64,000 nucleotides of DNA from Loxodes magnus (Eukaryota > Ciliophora > Karyorelictea > Loxodida > Loxodidae): NCBI GenBank assembly GCA_946699065.1, contig CAMPDV010002178.1, positions 17,960 to 81,959 on the forward strand, written 5' to 3'. Under the pieces are notes generated by a model that was given only the letters and a program-made list of their open reading frames with translations, had not been told where the DNA came from and searched no databases. Position numbers and translations under genes: made by a program. Position 1 is the stretch's first letter, and each line of letters begins with the position of its first letter. Positions 1 through 12,079 of this stretch are shown piece after piece.

Positions 1-1804
1 TTGAGTGATTTTTAAAGTAAAAAAAAGCATTGTTTTAGTTTTGAAGTGAAAATACTAAATTTTAATACCAGAGTGAGTTAACAATGTATGAAAAATAGTT
101 GAGTGATTTTTAAAGTAAAAAAAAACATTGTTTTGATATGTTTTGAAGTGAGAATACTAAATTTTAATACCAGAGTGAGTTAACAATGTATGAAAAATAG
201 TTGAGTGATTTTTAAAGTAAAAAAAAACATTGTTTTAGTTTTGAAGTGAGAATACTAAATTTTAATACCAGAGTGAGTTAACAATGTATGAAAAATAGTT
301 GAGTGATTTTTAAAGTAAAAAAAAACATTGTTTTAGTTTTGAAGTGAGAAATTAAAATTTTAATACCAGAGTGAGTTAACAATGTATGAAAAATAGTTGA
401 GTGATTTTTAAAGTAAAAAAAAACATTGTTTTTGATATGTTTTGAAGTGAGAATACGAAATTTTAATACCAGAGTGAGTTAACAATGTATGAAAAATAGT
501 TGAGTGATTTTTAAAGTAAAAAAAAACATTGTTTTAGTTTTGAAGTGAGAATACGAAATTTTAATACCAGAGTGAGTTAACAATGTATGAAAAATAGTTG
601 AGTGATTTTTAAAGTAAAAAAAAACATTGTTTTAGTTTTGAAGTGAGAATACGAAATTTTAATACCAGAGTGAGTTAACAATGTATGAAAAAAAGTTGAG
701 TGATTTTTAAAGTAAAAAAAAACATTGTTTTATAAGTGTTTTGAAGTGAGAATACGAAATTTTAATACCAGAGTGAGTTAACAATGTATGAAAAATAGTT
801 TAGTGATTTTTAAAGTAAAAAAAAACATTGTTTTAGTTTTGAAGTGAGAATACGAAATTTTAATACCAGAGTGAGTTAACAATGTATGAAAAATAGTTGA
901 GTGATTTTTAAAGTAAAAAAAAACATTGTTTTAGTTTTGAAGTGAGAATACGAAATTTTAATACCAGAGTGAGTTAACAATGTATGAAAAATAGTTGAGT
1001 GATTTTTAAAGTAAAAAAAAACATTGTTTTAGTTTTGAAGTGAGAATACGAAATTTTAATACCAGAGTGAGTTAACAATGTATGAAAAATAGTTGAGTGA
1101 TTTTTAAAGTAAAAAAAAACATTGTTTTAGTTTTGAAGTGAAAATACTAAATTTTAATACCAGAGTGAGTTAACAATGTATGAAAAATAGTTGAGTGATT
1201 TTTAAAGTAAAAAAAAACATTGTTTTAGTTTTGAAGTGAGAATACGAAATTTTAATACCAGAGTGAGTTAACAATGTATGAAAAATAGTTTAGTGATTTT
1301 TAAAGTAAAAAAAAACATTGTTTTAGTTTTGAAGTGAGAATACGAAATTTTAATACCAGAGTGAGTTAACAATGTATGAAAAATAGTTGAGTGATTTTTA
1401 AAGTAAAAAAAAACATTGTTTTAGTTTTGAAGTGAGAATACGAAATTTTAATACCAGAGTGAGTTAACAATGTATGAAAAATAGTTGAGTGATTTTTAAA
1501 GTAAAAAAAAACATTGTTTTAGTTTTGAAGTGAGAATACGAAATTTTAATACCAGAGTGAGTTAACAATGTATGAAAAATAGTTTAGTGATTTTTAAAGT
1601 AAAAAAAAACATTGTTTTAGTTTTGAAGTGAGAATACGAAATTTTAATACCAGAGTGAGTTAACAATGTATGAAAAATAGTTGAGTGATTTTTAAAGTAA
1701 AAAAAAACATTGTTTTAGTTTTGAAGTGAGAATACGAAATTTTAATACCAGAGTGAGTTAACAATGTATGAAAAATAGTTGAGTGATTTTTAAAGTAAAA
1801 AAAA

Positions 1805-1852
1805 ACATTGTTTTTTTTGAAGTGAGAATACGAAAAATACCAGAGTGAGTTA
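1805..1852 (+). repeat. Truncated 48 bp satellite unit
   Basis: Two successive acattg motifs start at 1,805 and 1,853, so this unit is 48 bp instead of about 98. It reads acattg, a run of eight T, gaagtgag, a shortened variable block lacking the ttttaat part, then gagtgagttaaca joined directly to ttgttttag. The last join removes the aatgtatg to A-run portion and falls in 'aaca' shared by both ends, as expected for a microhomology deletion or replication slippage. A consensus error in the assembly is also possible. Confidence 0.8.
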
Positions 1853-1860
1853 ACATTGTT

Positions 1861-4390
1861 TTAGTTTTGAAGTGAGAATACGAAATTTTAATACCAGAGT
1901 GAGTTAACAATGTATGAAAAATAGTTGAGTGATTTTTAAAGTAAAAAAAAACATTGTTTTATATGTTTTGAAGTGAGAAATTAAAATTTTAATACCAGAG
2001 TGAGTTAACAATGTATGAAAAATAGTTGAGTGATTTTTAAAGTAAAAAAAAACATTGTTTTAGTTTTGAAGTGAGAATACTAAATTTTAATACCAGAGTG
2101 AGTTAACAATGTATGAAAAATAGTTGAGTGATTTTTAAAGTAAAAAAAAACATTGTTTTTGATATGTTTTGAAGTGAGAATACTAAATTTTAATACCAGA
2201 CTGAGTTAACAATGTATGAAAAATAGTTGAGTGATTTTTAAAGTAAAAAAAAACATTGTTTTAGTTTTGAAGTGAGAAATTAAAATTTTAATACCAGAGT
2301 GAGTTAACAATGTATGAAAAATAGTTTAGTGATTTTTAAAGTAAAAAAAAACATTGTTTTAGTTTTGAAGTGAGAATACGAAATTTTAATACCAGAGTGA
2401 GTTAACAATGTATGAAAAATAGTTGAGTGATTTTTAAAGTAAAAAAAAACATTGTTTTATAAGTGTTTTGAAGTGAGAATACGAAATTTTAATACCAGAG
2501 TGAGTTAACAATGTATGAAAAATAGTTGAGTGATTTTTAAAGTAAAAAAAAACATTGTTTTAGTTTTGAAGTGAGAAATTAAAATTTTAATACCAGAGTG
2601 AGTTAACAATGTATGAAAAATAGTTGAGTGATTTTTAAAGTAAAAAAAAACATTGTTTTAGTTTTGAAGTGAGAAATTAAAATTTTAATACCAGAGTGAG
2701 TTAACAATGTATGAAAAATAGTTGAGTGATTTTTAAAGTAAAAAAAAACATTGTTTTAGTTTTGAAGTGAGAAATTAAAATTTTAATACCAGAGTGAGTT
2801 AACAATGTATGAAAAATAGTTGAGTGATTTTTAAAGTAAAAAAAAACATTGTTTTAGTTTTGAAGTGAGAATACGAAATTTTAATACCAGAGTGAGTTAA
2901 CAATGTATGAAAAATAGTTGAGTGATTTTTAAAGTAAAAAAAAAGCATTGTTTTAGTTTAAAAATACGAAATTTTAATACCAGAGTGAGTTTGTTTTGAG
3001 TTTTGAAGTGAGAATACTAAATTTTAATACCAGAGTGAGTTAACAATGTATGAAAAATAGTTGAGTGATTTTTAAAGTAAAAAAAAACAAAAGTGAAATA
3101 CATACCAGAGTGAGTTTTAGTTTGAGTGAAGTAAAAAAAAAGAGTTTTAGTTTTGAAGTGAGAATACGAAATTTTAATACCAGAGTGAGTTAACAATGTA
3201 TGAAAAATAGTTGAGTGATTTTTAAAGTAAAAAAAAACATTGTTTTTGATATGTTTTGAAGTGAAAATACTAAATTTTAATACCAGAGTGAGTTAACAAT
3301 GTATGAAAAATAGTTGAGTGATTTTTAAAGTAAAAAAAAACATTGTTTTATATGTTTTGAAGTGAGAATACGAAATTTTAATACCAGAGTGAGTTAACAA
3401 TGTATGAAAAATAGTTGAGTGATTTTTAAAGTAAAAAAAAACATTGTTTTAGTTTTGAAGTGAGAATACGAAATTTTAATACCAGAGTGAGTTAACAATG
3501 TATGAAAAATAGTTGAGTGATTTTTAAAGTAAAAAAAAACATTGTTTTAGTTTTGAAGTGAGAATACGAAATTTTAATACCAGAGTGAGTTAACAATGTA
3601 TGAAAAATAGTTGAGTGATTTTTAAAGTAAAAAAAAACATTGTTTTAGTTTTGAAGTGAAAATACTAAATTTTAATACCAGAGTGAGTTAACAATGTATG
3701 AAAAATAGTTGAGTGATTTTTAAAGTAAAAAAAAACATTGTTTTAGTTTTGAAGTGAGAAATTAAAATTTTAATACCAGAGTGAGTTAACAATGTATGAA
3801 AAATAGTTGAGTGATTTTTAAAGTAAAAAAAAACATTGTTTTAGTTTTGAAGTGAGAATACGAAATTTTAATACCAGAGTGAGTTAACAATGTATGAAAA
3901 ATAGTTGAGTGATTTTTAAAGTAAAAAAAAACATTGTTTTAGTTTTGAAGTGAGAATACGAAATTTTAATACCAGAGTGAGTTAACAATGTATGAAAAAT
4001 AGTTGAGTGATTTTTAAAGTAAAAAAAAACATTGTTTTAGTTTTGAAGTGAGAATACGAAATTTTAATACCAGAGTGAGTTAACAATGTATGAAAAATAG
4101 TTTAGTGATTTTTAAAGTAAAAAAAAACATTGTTTTAGTTTTGAAGTGAGAATACGAAATTTTAATACCAGAGTGAGTTAACAATGTATGAAAAATAGTT
4201 GAGTGATTTTTAAAGTAAAAAAAAAGTTTGTTTTAGTTTTGAAGTGAGAATACGAAATTTTAATACCAGAGTGAGTTAACAATGTATGAAAAATAGTTGA
4301 GTGATTTTTAAAGTAAAAAAAAACATTGTTTTAGTTTTGAAGTGAGAATACGAAATTTTAATACCAGAGTGAGTTAACAATGTATGAAAA
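1861..4390 (+). repeat. Higher-order block, copy 1 of a ~2.5 kb tandem duplication
   Basis: Unit types here recur in the same order in the next 2.5 kb. From 1,861 to about 2,958 the match is at an offset of 2,470 bp: atatg unit 1,961 to 4,431, gatatg/actgag unit 2,161 to 4,631, 'ttta' start 2,325 to 4,795, ataagtg unit 2,461 to 4,931. From about 3,141 to 4,390 the offset is 2,571 bp: gatatg unit 3,241 to 5,812, 'ttta' start 4,101 to 6,672, gtttg unit 4,226 to 6,797. The 101 bp jump in offset is caused by a collapsed stretch at 2,959-3,140 in this copy. Confidence 0.88.
2959..3140 (+). repeat. Collapsed, rearranged satellite units
   Basis: The regular unit is broken here. After gcattgttttag the sequence jumps to an A-rich remnant and aatacgaaat. 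A gagtgag is then joined to ttgttttgag, and around 3,090-3,145 several partial motifs (aaaagtgaaa, tacatacc, gttttagtttgagtg) lie side by side. The matching stretch in the next block copy (5,429-5,711) is intact and 101 bp longer. This is a local multi-deletion, either real or a low-quality consensus patch similar in texture to 33.3-35.5 kb. Confidence 0.8.
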
Positions 4391-6961
4391 ATAGTTGAGT
4401 GATTTTTAAAGTAAAAAAAAACATTGTTTTATATGTTTTGAAGTGAGAAATTAAAATTTTAATACCAGAGTGAGTTAACAATGTATGAAAAATAGTTGAG
4501 TGATTTTTAAAGTAAAAAAAAACATTGTTTTAGTTTTGAAGTGAGAATACTAAATTTTAATACCAGAGTGAGTTAACAATGTATGAAAAATAGTTGAGTG
4601 ATTTTTAAAGTAAAAAAAAACATTGTTTTTGATATGTTTTGAAGTGAGAATACTAAATTTTAATACCAGACTGAGTTAACAATGTATGAAAAATAGTTGA
4701 GTGATTTTTAAAGTAAAAAAAAACATTGTTTTAGTTTTGAAGTGAGAAATTAAAATTTTAATACCAGAGTGAGTTAACAATGTATGAAAAATAGTTTAGT
4801 GATTTTTAAAGTAAAAAAAAACATTGTTTTAGTTTTGAAGTGAGAATACGAAATTTTAATACCAGAGTGAGTTAACAATGTATGAAAAATAGTTGAGTGA
4901 TTTTTAAAGTAAAAAAAAACATTGTTTTATAAGTGTTTTGAAGTGAGAATACGAAATTTTAATACCAGAGTGAGTTAACAATGTATGAAAAATAGTTGAG
5001 TGATTTTTAAAGTAAAAAAAAACATTGTTTTAGTTTTGAAGTGAGAAATTAAAATTTTAATACCAGAGTGAGTTAACAATGTATGAAAAATAGTTGAGTG
5101 ATTTTTAAAGTAAAAAAAAACATTGTTTTAGTTTTGAAGTGAGAAATTAAAATTTTAATACCAGAGTGAGTTAACAATGTATGAAAAATAGTTGAGTGAT
5201 TTTTAAAGTAAAAAAAAACATTGTTTTAGTTTTGAAGTGAGAAATTAAAATTTTAATACCAGAGTGAGTTAACAATGTATGAAAAATAGTTGAGTGATTT
5301 TTAAAGTAAAAAAAAACATTGTTTTAGTTTTGAAGTGAGAATACGAAATTTTAATACCAGAGTGAGTTAACAATGTATGAAAAATAGTTGAGTGATTTTT
5401 AAAGTAAAAAAAAAGCATTGTTTTAGTTTTGAAGTGAGAATACGAAATTTTAATACCAGAGTGAGTTAACAATGTATGAAAAATAGTTGAGTGATTTTTA
5501 AAGTAAAAAAAAGCATTGTTTTAGTTTTGAAGTGAAAATACTAAATTTTAATACCAGAGTGAGTTAACAATGTATGAAAAATAGTTGAGTGATTTTTAAA
5601 GTAAAAAAAAACATTGTTTTAGTTTTGAAGTGAGAATACGAAATTTTAATACCAGAGTGAGTTAACAATGTATGAAAAATAGTTGAGTGATTTTTAAAGT
5701 AAAAAAAAAGCATTGTTTTAGTTTTGAAGTGAGAATACGAAATTTTAATACCAGAGTGAGTTAACAATGTATGAAAAATAGTTGAGTGATTTTTAAAGTA
5801 AAAAAAAACATTGTTTTTGATATGTTTTGAAGTGAAAATACTAAATTTTAATACCAGAGTGAGTTAACAATGTATGAAAAATAGTTGAGTGATTTTTAAA
5901 GTAAAAAAAAACATTGTTTTATATGTTTTGAAGTGAGAATACGAAATTTTAATACCAGAGTGAGTTAACAATGTATGAAAAATAGTTGAGTGATTTTTAA
6001 AGTAAAAAAAAACATTGTTTTAGTTTTGAAGTGAGAATACGAAATTTTAATACCAGAGTGAGTTAACAATGTATGAAAAATAGTTGAGTGATTTTTAAAG
6101 TAAAAAAAAACATTGTTTTAGTTTTGAAGTGAGAATACGAAATTTTAATACCAGAGTGAGTTAACAATGTATGAAAAATAGTTGAGTGATTTTTAAAGTA
6201 AAAAAAAACATTGTTTTAGTTTTGAAGTGAAAATACTAAATTTTAATACCAGAGTGAGTTAACAATGTATGAAAAATAGTTGAGTGATTTTTAAAGTAAA
6301 AAAAAACATTGTTTTAGTTTTGAAGTGAGAAATTAAAATTTTAATACCAGAGTGAGTTAACAATGTATGAAAAATAGTTGAGTGATTTTTAAAGTAAAAA
6401 AAAACATTGTTTTAGTTTTGAAGTGAGAATACGAAATTTTAATACCAGAGTGAGTTAACAATGTATGAAAAATAGTTGAGTGATTTTTAAAGTAAAAAAA
6501 AACATTGTTTTAGTTTTGAAGTGAGAATACGAAATTTTAATACCAGAGTGAGTTAACAATGTATGAAAAATAGTTGAGTGATTTTTAAAGTAAAAAAAAA
6601 CATTGTTTTAGTTTTGAAGTGAGAATACGAAATTTTAATACCAGAGTGAGTTAACAATGTATGAAAAATAGTTTAGTGATTTTTAAAGTAAAAAAAAACA
6701 TTGTTTTAGTTTTGAAGTGAGAATACGAAATTTTAATACCAGAGTGAGTTAACAATGTATGAAAAATAGTTGAGTGATTTTTAAAGTAAAAAAAAAGTTT
6801 GTTTTAGTTTTGAAGTGAGAATACGAAATTTTAATACCAGAGTGAGTTAACAATGTATGAAAAATAGTTGAGTGATTTTTAAAGTAAAAAAAAACATTGT
6901 TTTAGTTTTGAAGTGAGAATACGAAATTTTAATACCAGAGTGAGTTAACAATGTATGAAAA
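4331..6961 (+). repeat. Higher-order block, copy 2 of the ~2.5 kb duplication
   Basis: Second copy of the block at 1,861-4,390, overlapping its first copy's end by part of a unit, so the two are directly tandem. In this copy the centre (5,429-5,711, 283 bp) consists of ordinary full-length units, including two 9A-g or 8A-g units, where copy 1 has only 182 bp of scrambled sequence. Copy 2 is therefore probably nearer the parental form. Past 6,961 the unit order departs from copy 1: a 'ttta' start replaces the atatg unit. Confidence 0.85.
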
Positions 6962-7849
6962 ATAGTTTAGTGATTTTTAAAGTAAAAAAAAACATTGTTT
7001 TAGTTTTGAAGTGAGAATACGAAATTTTAATACCAGAGTGAGTTAACAATGTATGAAAAATAGTTGAGTGATTTTTAAAGTAAAAAAAAACATTGTTTTA
7101 GTTTTGAAGTGAGAATACTAAATTTTAATACCAGAGTGAGTTAACAATGTATGAAAAATAGTTGAGTGATTTTTAAAGTAAAAAAAAACATTGTTTTATA
7201 TGTTTTGAAGTGAGAAATTAAAATTTTAATACCAGAGTGAGTTAACAATGTATGAAAAATAGTTGAGTGATTTTTAAAGTAAAAAAAAACATTGTTTTAG
7301 TTTTGAAGTGAGAATACTAAATTTTAATACCAGAGTGAGTTAACAATGTATGAAAAATAGTTGAGTGATTTTTAAAGTAAAAAAAAACATTGTTTTAGTT
7401 TTGAAGTGAGAATACTAAATTTTAATACCAGAGTGAGTTAACAATGTATGAAAAATAGTTGAGTGATTTTTAAAGTAAAAAAAAACATTGTTTTTGATAT
7501 GTTTTGAAGTGAGAATACGAAATTTTAATACCAGAGTGAGTTAACAATGTATGAAAAATAGTTGAGTGATTTTTAAAGTAAAAAAAAACATTGTTTTAGT
7601 TTTGAAGTGAGAATACGAAATTTTAATACCAGAGTGAGTTAACAATGTATGAAAAATAGTTGAGTGATTTTTAAAGTAAAAAAAAACATTGTTTTAGTTT
7701 TGAAGTGAGAATACGAAATTTTAATACCAGAGTGAGTTAACAATGTATGAAAAATAGTTGAGTGATTTTTAAAGTAAAAAAAAACATTGTTTTAGTTTTG
7801 AAGTGAGAATACTAAATTTTAATACCAGACTGAGTTAACAATGTATGAA

Positions 7850-9055
7850 AAATAGTTGAGTGATTTTTAAAGTAAAAAAAAACATTGTTTTAGTTTTGAA
7901 GTGAGAAATTAAAATTTTAATACCAGAGTGAGTTAACAATGTATGAAAAATAGTTGAGTGATTTTTAAAGTAAAAAAAAGCATTGTTTTAGTTTTGAAGT
8001 GAAAATACTAAATTTTAATACCAGAGTGAGTTAACAATGTATGAAAAATAGTTGAGTGATTTTTAAAGTAAAAAAAAACATTGTTTTAGTTTTGAAGTGA
8101 GAAATTAAAATTTTAATACCAGAGTGAGTTAACAATGTATGAAAAATAGTTGAGTGATTTTTAAAGTAAAAAAAAACATTGTTTTAGTTTTGAAGTGAGA
8201 AATTAAAATTTTAATACCAGAGTGAGTTAACAATGTATGAAAAATAGTTGAGTGATTTTTAAAGTAAAAAAAAGCATTGTTTTAGTTTTGAAGTGAAAAT
8301 ACTAAATTTTAATACCAGAGTGAGTTAACAATGTATGAAAAATAGTTGAGTGATTTTTAAAGTAAAAAAAAACATTGTTTTAGTTTTGAAGTGAGAAATT
8401 AAAATTTTAATACCAGAGTGAGTTAACAATGTATGAAAAATAGTTGAGTGATTTTTAAAGTAAAAAAAAAGCATTGTTTTAGTTTTGAAGTGAGAATACG
8501 AAATTTTAATACCAGAGTGAGTTAACAATGTATGAAAAATAGTTGAGTGATTTTTAAAGTAAAAAAAAGCATTGTTTTAGTTTTGAAGTGAAAATACTAA
8601 ATTTTAATACCAGAGTGAGTTAACAATGTATGAAAAATAGTTGAGTGATTTTTAAAGTAAAAAAAAACATTGTTTTAGTTTTGAAGTGAGAATACGAAAT
8701 TTTAATACCAGAGTGAGTTAACAATGTATGAAAAATAGTTGAGTGATTTTTAAAGTAAAAAAAAAGCATTGTTTTAGTTTTGAAGTGAGAATACGAAATT
8801 TTAATACCAGAGTGAGTTAACAATGTATGAAAAATAGTTGAGTGATTTTTAAAGTAAAAAAAAACATTGTTTTTGATATGTTTTGAAGTGAAAATACTAA
8901 ATTTTAATACCAGAGTGAGTTAACAATGTATGAAAAATAGTTGAGTGATTTTTAAAGTAAAAAAAAACATTGTTTTATATGTTTTGAAGTGAGAATACGA
9001 AATTTTAATACCAGAGTGAGTTAACAATGTATGAAAAATAGTTGAGTGATTTTTA
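7850..9055 (+). repeat. Higher-order block duplicated at +1,588 bp (copy 1)
   Basis: This stretch matches 9,438-10,643 at a constant offset of 1,588 bp. Shared markers are the aaatt unit at 7,893 (to 9,481), the 8A-g/gaaaatacta unit at 7,980 (to 9,568), the gatatg unit at 8,865 (to 10,453) and the atatg unit at 8,977 (to 10,565). Beyond that the second copy carries one extra 99 bp unit, after which the same order resumes at an offset of 1,687 bp. Confidence 0.85.
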
Positions 9056-9437
9056 AAGTAAAAAAAAACATTGTTTTTGATATGTTTTGAAGTGAGAATA
9101 CGAAATTTTAATACCAGAGTGAGTTAACAATGTATGAAAAATAGTTGAGTGATTTTTAAAGTAAAAAAAAACATTGTTTTAGTTTTGAAGTGAGAAATTA
9201 AAATTTTAATACCAGAGTGAGTTAACAATGTATGAAAAATAGTTTAGTGATTTTTAAAGTAAAAAAAAACATTGTTTTAGTTTTGAAGTGAGAATACGAA
9301 ATTTTAATACCAGAGTGAGTTAACAATGTATGAAAAATAGTTGAGTGATTTTTAAAGTAAAAAAAAACATTGTTTTATAAGTGTTTTGAAGTGAGAATAC
9401 GAAATTTTAATACCAGAGTGAGTTAACAATGTATGAA

Positions 9438-10643
9438 AAATAGTTGAGTGATTTTTAAAGTAAAAAAAAACATTGTTTTAGTTTTGAAGTGAGAAATTAA
9501 AATTTTAATACCAGAGTGAGTTAACAATGTATGAAAAATAGTTGAGTGATTTTTAAAGTAAAAAAAAGCATTGTTTTAGTTTTGAAGTGAAAATACTAAA
9601 TTTTAATACCAGAGTGAGTTAACAATGTATGAAAAATAGTTGAGTGATTTTTAAAGTAAAAAAAAACATTGTTTTAGTTTTGAAGTGAGAAATTAAAATT
9701 TTAATACCAGAGTGAGTTAACAATGTATGAAAAATAGTTGAGTGATTTTTAAAGTAAAAAAAAACATTGTTTTAGTTTTGAAGTGAGAAATTAAAATTTT
9801 AATACCAGAGTGAGTTAACAATGTATGAAAAATAGTTGAGTGATTTTTAAAGTAAAAAAAAGCATTGTTTTAGTTTTGAAGTGAAAATACTAAATTTTAA
9901 TACCAGAGTGAGTTAACAATGTATGAAAAATAGTTGAGTGATTTTTAAAGTAAAAAAAAACATTGTTTTAGTTTTGAAGTGAGAAATTAAAATTTTAATA
10001 CCAGAGTGAGTTAACAATGTATGAAAAATAGTTGAGTGATTTTTAAAGTAAAAAAAAAGCATTGTTTTAGTTTTGAAGTGAGAATACGAAATTTTAATAC
10101 CAGAGTGAGTTAACAATGTATGAAAAATAGTTGAGTGATTTTTAAAGTAAAAAAAAGCATTGTTTTAGTTTTGAAGTGAAAATACTAAATTTTAATACCA
10201 GAGTGAGTTAACAATGTATGAAAAATAGTTGAGTGATTTTTAAAGTAAAAAAAAACATTGTTTTAGTTTTGAAGTGAGAATACGAAATTTTAATACCAGA
10301 GTGAGTTAACAATGTATGAAAAATAGTTGAGTGATTTTTAAAGTAAAAAAAAAGCATTGTTTTAGTTTTGAAGTGAGAATACGAAATTTTAATACCAGAG
10401 TGAGTTAACAATGTATGAAAAATAGTTGAGTGATTTTTAAAGTAAAAAAAAACATTGTTTTTGATATGTTTTGAAGTGAAAATACTAAATTTTAATACCA
10501 GAGTGAGTTAACAATGTATGAAAAATAGTTGAGTGATTTTTAAAGTAAAAAAAAACATTGTTTTATATGTTTTGAAGTGAGAATACGAAATTTTAATACC
10601 AGAGTGAGTTAACAATGTATGAAAAATAGTTGAGTGATTTTTA
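9438..10643 (+). repeat. Higher-order block, copy 2 (offset 1,588 bp)
   Basis: Second copy of 7,850-9,055, with the same unit types in the same order. It is followed at about 10,640 by an extra 9A-g (99 bp) unit not present in copy 1. The stretch between the two copies (about 9,060-9,437) resembles part of the 1.9-2.7 kb block: gatatg, aaatt, 'ttta' start, ataagtg, aaatt. This suggests block shuffling and not a simple head-to-tail series. Confidence 0.82.
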
Positions 10644-12079
10644 AAGTAAAAAAAAAGCATTGTTTTAGTTTTGAAGTGAGAATACGAAATTTTAATACCA
10701 GAGTGAGTTAACAATGTATGAAAAATAGTTGAGTGATTTTTAAAGTAAAAAAAAACATTGTTTTTGATATGTTTTGAAGTGAGAATACGAAATTTTAATA
10801 CCAGAGTGAGTTAACAATGTATGAAAAATAGTTGAGTGATTTTTAAAGTAAAAAAAAACATTGTTTTAGTTTTGAAGTGAGAATACGAAATTTTAATACC
10901 AGAGTGAGTTAACAATGTATGAAAAATAGTTGAGTGATTTTTAAAGTAAAAAAAAAGCATTGTTTTAGTTTTGAAGTGAGAATACGAAATTTTAATACCA
11001 GAGTGAGTTAACAATGTATGAAAAATAGTTGAGTGATTTTTAAAGTAAAAAAAAACATTGTTTTTGATATGTTTTGAAGTGAAAATACTAAATTTTAATA
11101 CCAGAGTGAGTTAACAATGTATGAAAAATAGTTGAGTGATTTTTAAAGTAAAAAAAAACATTGTTTTATATGTTTTGAAGTGAGAATACGAAATTTTAAT
11201 ACCAGAGTGAGTTAACAATGTATGAAAAATAGTTGAGTGATTTTTAAAGTAAAAAAAAACATTGTTTTAGTTTTGAAGTGAGAATACGAAATTTTAATAC
11301 CAGAGTGAGTTAACAATGTATGAAAAATAGTTGAGTGATTTTTAAAGTAAAAAAAAACATTGTTTTTGATATGTTTTGAAGTGAGAATACTAAGATTTAA
11401 TACCAGAGTGAGTTAACAATGTATGAAAAATAGTTGAGTGATTTTTAAAGTAAAAAAAAACATTGTTTTTGATATGTTTTGAAGTGAGAATACTAAATTT
11501 TAATACCAGACTGAGTTAACAATGTATGAAAAATAGTTGAGTGATTTTTAAAGTAAAAAAAAACATTGTTTTAGTTTTGAAGTGAGAATACGAAATTTTA
11601 ATACCAGAGTGAGTTAACAATGTATGAAAAATAGTTGAGTGATTTTTAAAGTAAAAAAAAACATTGTTTTAGTTTTGAAGTGAGAATACGAAATTTTAAT
11701 ACCAGAGTGAGTTAACAATGTATGAAAAATAGTTGAGTGATTTTTAAAGTAAAAAAAAACATTGTTTTATAAGTGTTTTGAAGTGAGAATACGAACTTTT
11801 AATACCAGAATGAGTTAACAATGTATGAAAAATAGTTGAGTGATTTTTAAAGTAAAAAAAAACATTGTTTTAGTTTTGAAGTGAGAATACGAAATTTTAA
11901 TACCAGAGTGAGTTAACAATGTATGAAAAATAGTTGAGTGATTTTTAAAGTAAAAAAAAACATTGTTTTAGTTTTGAAGTGAGAATACTAAATTTTAATA
12001 CCAGAGTGAGTTAACAATGTATGAAAAATAGTTGAGTGATTTTTAAAGTAAAAAAAAACATTGTTTTAGTTTTGAAGTG

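Noticed and set aside
5269-5767. Open reading frames of about 67 codons, repeated with almost the same product at many places (also 8,325-8,823, 9,913-11,014, 20,676-20,879, 39,009-39,605, 42,658-43,055, 44,430-44,633, 47,440-47,688, 50,393-50,641, 55,453-55,656 and 63,540-63,743).
   Set aside because: They are translations of the satellite itself, antisense to the unit as written in each domain. Most begin at a TTG codon, not ATG. They arise only where a 99 bp (9A-g) unit happens to keep the frame for one more repeat. With 98 bp units the frame shifts and stops appear. There is no codon bias, ribosome-site context or conservation beyond that of the DNA repeat.
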